This document shows positions 17,198-25,300 of a stretch of 64,000 nt of DNA, piece by piece (the stretch's first letter is position 1; each line of letters begins with the position of its first letter). The position numbers were made by a program, and so were the translations under genes. The notes beneath the pieces were generated by a model, which saw nothing but the letters and a program-made list of their open reading frames with translations, was not told the origin of the DNA and did not search any database. Source of the stretch: Synechococcus sp. KORDI-100 (GTDB lineage: Bacteria; Cyanobacteriota; Cyanobacteriia; PCC-6307; Cyanobiaceae); contig NZ_CP006269.1 of the NCBI RefSeq assembly GCF_000737535.1, forward strand, positions 930,001 through 994,000, written 5' to 3'.

Positions 17198-17296
17198 ATG
17201 AACCAGCGTCTCACCGGAACCCTCATCGCCTACAGCTTCCTTGCCATGGCCCTGCTGCCAATCGTCATGACGATTCAGTCGATTCCTGGAGCATGA
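17198..17296 (+). CDS. 32-aa single-helix membrane peptide (tentative)
   Basis: ATG 17198 opens a 32-aa frame beginning MNQRLTGTLIAYSFLAMALL and ending in a short polar tail (SIPGA). The centre is one hydrophobic helix with an N-terminal Arg, like the small membrane subunits and safety proteins common in cyanobacteria. No family is recognised, and no strong ribosome site is seen. Conservation across strains would decide. Confidence 0.45.
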   Translation: MNQRLTGTLIAYSFLAMALLPIVMTIQSIPGA

Positions 17297-17357
17297 CGCC
17301 AGTCAGCAATAGGAAACCCTGATCAGTGCCTGACCAGCCACCACATGTGGGGAGGCG

Positions 17358-17386
17358 CAAAAAAAAAGCCCGCCTGTAGAGCGGGC
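17358..17386 (-). terminator. Strong intrinsic terminator, minus strand
   Basis: GCCCGC and GCGGGC pair around a 7-nt loop (17368-17386). On the minus strand the stem is followed by nine T. It lies about 30 bp past the stop of the 27-aa peptide frame at 17417. Confidence 0.75.
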
Positions 17387-17416
17387 CGGATGATGGGGTT
17401 CTCAAATTTAAAGCCC

Positions 17417-17500
17417 CTAGCCACTACATGCAGCGTTGCCGTAACACAGATCACGATCTTTACGTTGCTTAACCGCAGTCTTAAGTGACTGTTCGTTCAC
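17417..17500 (-). CDS. 27-aa polar peptide (tentative small gene)
   Basis: A GTG at 17500 opens a 27-aa frame, beginning VNEQSLKTAVKQRKDRD and ending with two Cys (C19 and C25) before a C-terminal Ser-Gly. The composition is protein-like, and a strong minus-strand terminator sits 30 bp downstream, showing that a minus-strand transcript ends here. The upstream in-frame stop leaves the GTG as the only start. The alternative is a non-coding RNA. Confidence 0.4.
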   Translation of the reverse strand: MNEQSLKTAVKQRKDRDLCYGNAACSG

Positions 17501-17591
17501 CCCATATCTAGGGGGTTATGTGTAGTATTTCAGCATCAGATCAAGATCTGGTGCAGACAGCCGGGTGATGGGGATTGCTTTGGCTTGAATC

Positions 17592-17620
17592 ACCGCCCTG
17601 CATATGGGGGCGGTTTTTTT
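17592..17620 (+). terminator. Strong intrinsic terminator, plus strand
   Basis: ACCGCCC and GGGCGGT pair around a 9-nt loop containing CATATG and are followed by seven T (17614-17620). It ends a plus-strand transcript that has no recognised long gene, so a small RNA or the 32-aa peptide mRNA is likely. Confidence 0.75.
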
Positions 17621-17738
17621 GTCTGCACCTGACGCTTTATACCCACCACGCCTGGGCCGGCAAGACGCCGCAGCGCTGATTTGGTCAGCTGTTGAGCTGC
17701 CACCTCACTCCCTTGCCCGTCTCACATGACTAACCCTG

Positions 17739-17776
17739 AGAAGCCTTGCGCGTCTCCTCTCCGTTGCAAGGCTTCT
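17739..17776. repeat. 11-bp inverted repeat
   Basis: AGAAGCCTTGC and GCAAGGCTTCT are perfect complements with a 16-nt loop. There is no T-run on either side, so it is a stable hairpin of unknown role, just past the 3' end of the minus-strand frame at 17798. Confidence 0.5.
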
Positions 17777-17797
17777 GCGATCTCGAAATGCCAGCAG

Positions 17798-18040
17798 TCA
17801 CAAGCGGTTTCCTTGGCTTGACCCTTTGAAATCTCCCCAGCGGGTTGTCTTGCCACCAAGGATCTCCTGACAAGAAGACTGCACTGTTTCGATCAGTCGA
17901 CCCTGAATCTCGATGGACCGTGCTGACTGGTCGTTCAGAGGTTGTCGATCGTCTGGCTGCTGCTGCGGGTCCGTGCGGCCAGAAGACGGAGCGATAAAGA
18001 TCTCATTTCTACGAACAAACGCTGAGCGGCCGAGCGACAT
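17798..18040 (-). CDS. Unknown 80-aa protein (tentative)
   Basis: A frame from ATG 18040, beginning MSLGRSAFVRRNEIFIAPSSG, then polar and Gln/Asp/Arg-rich to the end. No domain or membrane segment is seen. It lies between the hairpin at 17739-17776 and the repeats at 18084. It is kept with low confidence because it has an ATG start and fills a gene-poor stretch. Confidence 0.35.
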   Translation of the reverse strand: MSLGRSAFVRRNEIFIAPSSGRTDPQQQPDDRQPLNDQSARSIEIQGRLIETVQSSCQEILGGKTTRWGDFKGSSQGNRL

Positions 18041-18083
18041 GGCGTCGCCTGGCTGCTCAGCGTGAAGTCTGCTGATAGGAATG

Positions 18084-18131
18084 GCTGTTCAGCGGGGTAG
18101 CTGTTCAGTGGGGTAACTGTTCAGCAGAGTG
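18084..18131. repeat. Three tandem 16-bp repeats with CTGTTCAG core
   Basis: Units GCTGTTCAGCGGGGTA, GCTGTTCAGTGGGGTA and ACTGTTCAGCAGAGTG follow each other without gaps at 18084, 18100 and 18116. They sit just past the 3' end of the cyAbrB gene. The period equals that of the repeats at 16397. Confidence 0.8.
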
Positions 18132-18134
18132 GCG

Positions 18135-18506
18135 TCACTCGTCTCCTTCTTCTGTCTCGCCAGCAGGAATAAGGCGGATCGCTTTTTTACCCAGTTTGAT
18201 CGTGAATTCATCGCCGGGATTCAGCTCCAGCATTGACGTATAGGCCTTGCCAACAAGGAGATTGCCGTTGCCTTGCACCTTGGCTGTGTAGCTGAGTTTG
18301 CGTCCACCTTTGCCGACGCCAGCGGCGCCGCCTACGGCAAGGTTGACTCCTTTGGCTTCAAGAAGTGCTTCGTAGAAGGCGGTGAAATTCAGGCGCTCAC
18401 CTCCGTCTTTTTTGGTGGAGACATAGCCGCAGGCCTTGACAAGATCAGACTTGGAAACGTCTCCCAGGTCTTTCACTTTCGCAAGAAGATCAGATCCGGT
18501 CAGCAT
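18135..18506 (-). CDS. AbrB-like transcriptional regulator (cyAbrB family)
   Basis: A 123-aa protein from ATG 18506; ATG 18515 is an alternative three codons upstream. The C-terminal part (about 65-118, KLSYTAKVQGNGNLLVGKAYT to IKLGKKAIRLIP) is the cyanobacterial AbrB-like DNA-binding domain. The N-terminal half (LTGSDLLAKVKDLGDVSKSDLV) is the conserved cyanobacterial extension. These regulators act on carbon/nitrogen balance and other stress genes in cyanobacteria (family knowledge). Targets cannot be inferred here. Confidence 0.88.
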   Translation of the reverse strand: MLTGSDLLAKVKDLGDVSKSDLVKACGYVSTKKDGGERLNFTAFYEALLEAKGVNLAVGGAAGVGKGGRKLSYTAKVQGNGNLLVGKAYTSMLELNPGDEFTIKLGKKAIRLIPAGETEEGDE

Positions 18507-18515
18507 TGGAATCAA

Positions 18516-18945
18516 TCGTTAGTGTGCCTTTTTTATGGTCTCTTCTGCCGGTGCTGTTGTCAACATTGGCCTGAGCGTGAGTGTTCCCTGAACGCTCGGT
18601 TCTTGGATCGTTCCTGATTGAAGTTGATTGGTTTTGTGGAGATCATTCTTGCATGGCTTTAATTTTTAGCAGTCTCAAGGCAGCAATGTGAGGCGAGTGG
18701 ATTGTTGTCAGCGGATCCATAGCAAGCAGAGAATGGTTTGCATGGAGAGCATTGGTGATCCTTGCGCACGGCGATTTAAAGCCAGTTGTTCATAACGTCT
18801 GCTTCCACATGAAGGCAAAAAATCAACAACAAAAAGAATGAGAATCATTCCCTTCGTTTGTATTGGCAGGCAACAATTGGCCACATCACTGGTGTATCGA
18901 CGGTTTGAAATGCGCTAAAATTCTGTTAGTTCACGTTTAAAACAA
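18516..18945. other. Intergenic region between cyAbrB and metallothionein
   Basis: About 430 bp, AT-richer than the surroundings, carrying the divergent promoters. Its clearest element is the palindrome at 18836-18850. A TAAAAT-like box near 18915 could be a -10 for the metallothionein gene. Confidence 0.55.
18836..18850. promoter_or_regulatory. Zur/Fur-type operator candidate upstream of metallothionein
   Basis: GAATGAGAATCATTC is a dyad (GAATGA, GAA, TCATTC) that closely resembles the AT-rich Zur and Fur boxes containing AATGATAATCATT. It lies 95 bp before the metallothionein ATG. In marine Synechococcus, Zur has been reported to control the metallothionein gene bmtA, acting as an activator under zinc excess; this site would suit that, by inference. 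Confidence 0.6.
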
Positions 18946-19110
18946 ATGGACAAGTGTGCTTGCACGTCCTGCACCTGTGTTGTTGAGCAATCCGCTGCTG
19001 TGGTTCTCAATGGCCAAAAGTTCTGTTCCGATGCCTGTGCGCAGGGGCATCCCAACGATGAGCCCTGTCATGGCAGTGGATCCTGTGGTTGCAGCTGTGC
19101 CACGAGCTGA
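18946..19110 (+). CDS. bmtA: Bacterial metallothionein, BmtA/SmtA family
   Basis: A 54-aa Cys-rich protein. The pattern is CACTSCTC at the N-terminus, the central FCSDACAQGHP (zinc-finger-like part of SmtA), and a C-terminal CGCSC. Ten Cys and two His are visible, with the spacing of cyanobacterial SmtA/BmtA. It binds Zn (and Cd, Cu) as a four-metal cluster in the cytosol and buffers zinc. The start is ATG 18946, with no upstream in-frame competitor of note. A Zur-like palindrome lies upstream. It is orphaned from any SmtB repressor in the window. Confidence 0.93.
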   Translation: MDKCACTSCTCVVEQSAAVVLNGQKFCSDACAQGHPNDEPCHGSGSCGCSCATS

Positions 19111-19146
19111 AGCGCACTGTTGATGCGTTCAGCGCAACCCTTCGCT

Positions 19147-19178
19147 CACCCTTGTTGAACCATGTGTTCTCAAGGGTG
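19147..19178 (+). terminator. Possible terminator of the metallothionein gene
   Basis: CACCCTTG and CAAGGGTG form an 8-bp stem with a 16-nt loop, followed by a weak T-run (TGATTTTG). It begins 37 bp past the metallothionein stop. Confidence 0.45.
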
Positions 19179-19200
19179 TGATTTTGAGTGGGTATGAATT

Positions 19201-19229
19201 TGAGGCTGCTCCTTCAAGTAGCAGCCTCA
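19201..19229. terminator. 10-bp hairpin between metallothionein and the RTX gene
   Basis: TGAGGCTGCT and AGCAGCCTCA pair around a 9-nt loop. The genes on both sides end towards it, so it may work as a shared terminator, although T-runs on both sides are poor. Confidence 0.45.
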
Positions 19230-19355
19230 GAAGCAATAGTTCATTCCTTGCCAAGCCTGGGCTTTAGACCCAAAGCATGTTGTTCAGATTGTGAGTGTAT
19301 GGACCCATGAAGGGGGGCAGCAACAAGCATCCCCCGTTTTTCGTTGCGTTCTTCC

Positions 19356-22300
19356 TTAAAACACATCCACTTCCACAGCGGGAACAATCTGGAGATTGCC
19401 CGGGAAGTTGGCGAGAAACGCGTCCTTATCAATGTTCAACAGCAAGGTGTTCACCTTGTCGTTGCCCTCGATGCGTAGGTCATCCCCTTGTTGCGTGAAG
19501 GTCAGCTCCAGAGCATTGACCAGACCGATGCCGTCTTGGTTGATGTTGAAGTCGGTCACCACATCCTTTCCTGGAGAGAGGACAAAGACATCGCTGCCTC
19601 TGCCGCCAGTGAGGGTGTCCCCGCCTTTTGCTCCATAGAGAACGTCGTTGCCTTTCCCGCCTTTGAGGTTGTCTGGGCCACTATGACCCTGGAGATTGTC
19701 AGCTCCCTTTCTGCCGCGAAGTTTGTCGGCATCTTGACCTCCGTAGAGGTAATCAGCTCCGCCTTTTCCAACCAGGGTGTCGTCTCCGCGTCTGCCGGTG
19801 AGTTTGTCGTTCTGCTTGTTGCCCTTGAATGTCTCGTTTGTTTTGGTGCCCTTTATGACGTCATCGAAAGTGCTCTTGGCAGGCTTCTTCTCGACATCAA
19901 TCACACGGAGTCTGTTGTCGTCTTCTGAATTGCCATCTCCAGTTTCTGGCTGGATGGGTTCACCATCAATGGTGGAATCATCCCCGCCGCCTTGATTTTG
20001 GTCGCCGGGGAAGCTGTTGCCACCGCCGCCGGAACCAGAGCCGGAGCCATCGCCCCCACCGGAGCCGCTTCCATTACCACCGCCGTTTCCGCCACCGTCA
20101 GTGATCGGAAAGAGCTCATTGCCGTCAGGATCAATAATCGGTGGTTTTGGATCGACGAACTTTTCTTTTGTGATGCCAACAACGGTTGCGGAATTCCCTT
20201 TTAGATCACCAGAGATGACGGAAATAACTGTGCTTGGAACAGCAGGTGTTTCGTTATTTTGATATTTAAACAGAACATCTTTGTATTCAAGCTGATCAAG
20301 GGATCCATCGAATTCAACGAAGTCCGAGTCAAGGTTGAAGTCAAAGAAGACATCATCGCCTTCACTGATGACATAGGTGTCTTGATGGACATCTTGGCTG
20401 CCGAGGAGTTGATCGTTTCCTTTGCCACCATCCATGCGGTCACCACCTTCCCCGCCGATGAGAACATCCTTGCCTCCTCGGCCTAAGAGTTCGTCGGATT
20501 TTGTAAGGCCGAGCAGGATGTTGTCTCTGTTGTCGCCAACGAATTTTGTATTGCGCGGATATTGAGCATCCGACTCTGGTTGATCCGAGCCATTCGTGCC
20601 AATGATCAGCAGATTGTCGACATCGGTGTCGTCGTCCCCAGCCCCAGGCCGGAAGATGGGTTGTTTGATCGGCTTGAGATTGCCGTTTTCATCCTTTGGT
20701 CCGTCGGGATCAATCGGGAGGATGATGGGTGGGTAAGGCTTGTGGCCAAGGAAGTTTTCGACTGAGATGCCAACAAGGGTGGTCGTGCCCTTGCCATCGA
20801 GCCTGGTGATCAGGGTGCTTTCAATATCGTCGCCATAGCTTGTTGGAGCAAAGCGCAGATCTCTTGCCCTGCCATCGAATTCAACGAAGTCCGAGTCAAG
20901 GTTGAAGTCAAAGAAGACATCATCGCCTTCACTGATGACATAGGTGTCTTGATGGACATCTTGGCTGCCGAGGAGTTGATCGTTTCCTTTGCCACCATCC
21001 ATGCGGTCACCACCTTCCCCGCCGATGAGAACATCCTTGCCTCCTCGGCCTAAGAGTTCGTCGGATTTTGTAAGGCCGAGCAGGATGTTGTCTCTGTTGT
21101 CGCCAACGAATTGTGTATTGCGCGGATATTGAGCATCCGACTCTGGTTGATCCGAGCCATTCGTGCCAATGATCAGCAGATTGTCGACATCGGTGTCGTC
21201 GTCCCCAGCCCCAGGCCGGAAGATGGGTTGTTTGATCGGCTTGAGATTGCCGTTTTCATCCTTTGGTCCGTCGGGATCAATCGGGAGGATGATGGGTGGG
21301 TAAGGCTTGTGGCCAAGGAAGTTTTCGACTGAGATGCCAACAAGGGTGGTCGTGCCCTTGCCATCGAGCCTGGTGATCAGGGTGCTTTCAATATCGTCGC
21401 CATAGCTTGTTGGAGCAAAGCGCAGATCTCTTGCCCTGCCATCGAATTCAACGAAGTCCGAGTCAAGGTTGAAGTCAAAGAAGACATCATCGCCTTCACT
21501 GATCACGAAGGTATTTGATTGTCCTGCTTCTTCTTTAGACCCCCAAAGATGATCATCGTCTGCACCTCCATCCATCCGATCTTTTCCGGTGCCGGCATAC
21601 AATTCGTCTTCGCCTGAATTGCCAATTAATGTATTATCTCCTTGATGGCCTTGAATAACGTCATTGCCGGCATTGCCGCGCAATGTATCGGATCCCGTTC
21701 CACCCTCAATCACATCATGGCCGGATCCAGCTGAGATGTTGTAAGCAACATCTGTTGGGAGGTTTGGGCAATCAGTGACGGGTATATCGTCGCTTGAGAG
21801 GTCATACCTGTATTTTTCTAGGAGCGACGATCCACCAACACGTACGGTCTCGCCGGTGTTGTTTTCATTGCTGTATGAAATCAACAGTGGTTCAATCTTT
21901 AGTGTTCCAGTTAGTTCTGGCTCTTCAGTGATGTTGTTGCACAGATCTAGAACGATTTCATCTTGCAGTTCGATCCATTCGACCACCACGGAGTCTGGCC
22001 GTGTTGTTCGATCTCCGCCCGTGATTTCATGGAAATGGTCATGAGCTGTCGATTGCCAATCTGAGCCATCCGGATCATAAGAATCCCCCGTATGGCCTGA
22101 AGACCCTGTTGCGTCTCCAACACCATGCTGATGACTTCCTGAGCCTTTGACCTCAAAATTCCATACATTTTTAGTTGAGTATTTATTCAATTCACCAAGC
22201 CCTTCATCTGTGCCTCGCAGATAGCGGCCTGCCCAGTCTGACCGCGACGCCCAAGGTTCGGTCACCTTATCGCTCAACCATGCAGCAACGATTCCATCGG

Positions 22301-25300
22301 GGAGTAACTGCTCAATCCCATTGTTGTTCTGCCTTTTTCCATTGAATTTAACCCATTCAACATTCACACTGTCCGGGTGAGTTTCATTTTGCTGGCTACT
22401 ATGTGGAATCTCATGCGTGTGGTCATCTGTGTATTTGGTATAAGGGGGTTTGCCAGTTTTTCCCCCCCATAAAGCTTTGCCACCACTGGTTCCATGTACT
22501 CCGTGACCATCCCTAACACCATGCGAGTGATCCTTGTCTTCTCCTTTGAGTTGAAAAGGATTTCTGGGATCTGCTGTTCTGCTGTTGATTGTTTCACCAA
22601 ATTCAAAACTTACCTTGCTCCCAACAGATTCTCCACTGCCAACCAGATAGACATCGTCGGTGAATACTGACGTCCAGCCTGGATCAGTGGAGTGCCGTGC
22701 TCGAGCAAAGATGATCCCTTCAGGGATGATTTCGTTTCGTCTTTCATTTGTATAGTCGTGTTTGATGATCCAATTGACGGCCCGGGCTTTTGGATGGGTT
22801 GATTGATCACCACCTGAATACTCAAGATTGTGATTGTGGCTGCCAGAGAGTGTGCTTTGTTTTTCTCGGTACTTTGAATCTGGTGGCTGTGCACCGTTTC
22901 TGTCAGTTTTATTGCCGCCATTTCCTCTTGTTTGATTCTTGTTACCGTAAGTAAAACTGTGGCTATCGGTGTCTGTCTTATTGAGCCCTTTCGGTAAAGC
23001 TGTTAGATAGGGTAGTTCCGCACCGAGGGCTGCAGGCTTATCTTTTTCCGTGGTCGCAGCCTGCAGCTCATCGGTGTAACCCTGCTGAACCAAAAATCTG
23101 CCACTAAAGTCTGGTAATTTGTTACTGTCAAGATTATCAGCCAGTAAGGGATATTTACTGTCATCGAATGTTTTGGTTTCACCGTTCAGGAAGAACCAAC
23201 CATCAGGTGCAATCGAGCCTTCCCATGCCGCGATGAGGCCTGGTGCTACCAATGTGTTGATGTTGATGTCGGTATCCCAGGCCAAGTCATCGTCCCGGTC
23301 AAAATCAAGAATGTATGTGGTGTGTATTTCTGCGTCCTTGTCATCCGACAAGGTGAATCGGACCAGTGCTGATGAATCAGTCCATTGATAGTTCTGATCT
23401 AGTCCTTCAGGTCGTTCCTCTAATTCGTTGGCTCTGATGAATTCAACAATTTTTCCTTCGCTTGGAAATTCTGTGATCGTATCTCCCTGTGATCCTTTGA
23501 AGGACTTGATGACATCCGTGCCTTCGCTCAGGATAAAGACGTCGGATCCACCACCACCGTCGTAATAATCATTTCCCAGCCCTCCATTGAGCTTGTCTTT
23601 CCCCTGTCCACCAATCAACGAGTCATTACCTGAACCACCATCGAGGGTGTCGTTTCCATCATTGCCTTCAAGGGTGTCGTTGTAGGAGCCTCCGTCCAGT
23701 TCATCATGACCCTCACCGCCTTCAAGCGTGTCGTAGCCGGATCCTCCCTCAAGCGTGTCGTTGCCATTGCCACCCGCCAATTCATCACCTTCACCCTGTC
23801 CTTTGATCAGGTCATCACCATTGCCACCAATCAGGGAGTCTTTGCCAGCTCGGCCTGTTAGTTCATCATCACCACCATCTCCAATGAGTGTGTCACCCTT
23901 TTTGCCACCCTCCAAGACGTCGTCTTCGCTGCCGCCCACTAAATGGAGGTTGTTCTCGAATTCTGATGGATCCCCTTCTGGTTTGAATTCTGCTTTTTTG
24001 TTCTTGTTGAGTAGCTCGACATATTGACCATTGTAGTTTCCGTTTGATGTTTCTTTGACTTTAGCTATTACATTATTTTTTTCATCGCTGTTGCTGATTT
24101 CGATTTCTGAATCATCGGACTTGATGGTTGTGTCATTATTGTTTTTATCGAGATAAGTGTGCTTAATTAAGTTAGCGTATGGGTCTGAAAGTGTGGGGTC
24201 ATACTTTACCCGTCTGAAAAGATAGTGGACACCATTTCTTATAATTACTTTAGTGCTTCTGCCGTCGTCGGCGGACTCGGTTTTTAGGCCAGACGTTATA
24301 ACGAAATCATTGAATGTGTAGCTTTTGCCTTCCCAGCGCACTCGATCCAGTGGGAAATCATCTCCGTTCCCCGTATTATTGAAATTGTTGATTCCTGTTT
24401 GTCCGCCGTCACCTTTATTGATAACAACTGTCTCTACGCTGCCGTTGCTGTCATCAAGATGTAAATTATCGCTTCCACCTCCTCCGTAAATTGTATCGTC
24501 GCCCTTTTTGCTTACGATTTCATCATTGGATTTAGCCCCGCTGATTGAATCAGCGAAGTCAGTCCCTTCAAACATTTGTTTGCCGCAGACGGGAATCGAG
24601 TCTCCGCTATCAAAAACGGCCTCGAATTTCGTGGCTTGGTATCTTTTGTCTATTCCCCCTTCGATGATGAAGTAATCAGGAGTTTTGACGTCTTGGTCAA
24701 GATCAACGCAACCCCCTTCTGTTGATTGCGCTTCGCTTTCGTAGAGTCGATAAACTGGTGGGTCTGATTTTGATTTAAAGCTCCTGTCTCTTAATACCAT
24801 TTGCATTGATATATCACCGGTCGCCTTGGTGCCTTTTTTCGGTTTTAAGCTGACGCTCCAAGTTGTATTTGGCGTGAATGGGCGGGCTATATCTTTTAGA
24901 ACTTCAGCCTCATACCATTTTGTATATGTGCTTCTGTGCATCAACCGGTCGCGCCAAACGTTATCGGTAATCCAGCTACCTTCCTGATCTCCACTCTTGT
25001 TCGTAAAATATTCTTCATCTTTAATGTGATCTTGTTTCTCGAGGCCTACGAATTCGTACTGATTCCAGAAAGCATCTGCTTCAGCCCATTTTTGGTCTTG
25101 TCCTGCTCCTTGCCAAACTTCTGCGTCTTTGAAATCGTAATTAGCACTCAGCAAGTCAGTGCTTCCAACAAAAACCCTTCCGAATTCTGCTGCAAGTGGA
25201 GGGCTAGCGTGTGGATCGATAATGTCTTTTGGCTCATAATTTTTATTTGTCTTGGTAGTAAAAGTGAATGTATAAATATCGCCCTCTTTTTCGACTTTGT

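Noticed and set aside
17726-17821. 31-aa plus-strand frame beginning MTNPEKPCASPLRCK
   Set aside because: It coincides with the inverted repeat 17739-17776 and overlaps a minus-strand frame; without conservation data it is more likely chance.
18732-18794. 20-aa Cys-containing frame (MVCMESIGDPCARRF) upstream of metallothionein
   Set aside because: Too short, no ribosome site, and lies before the probable promoter region.
16212-19355. CRISPR array or prophage in the repeat-rich segment
   Set aside because: Repeats are short (14-16 bp), contiguous and without unique spacers of 30-40 bp; no cas, capsid or terminase gene is visible.
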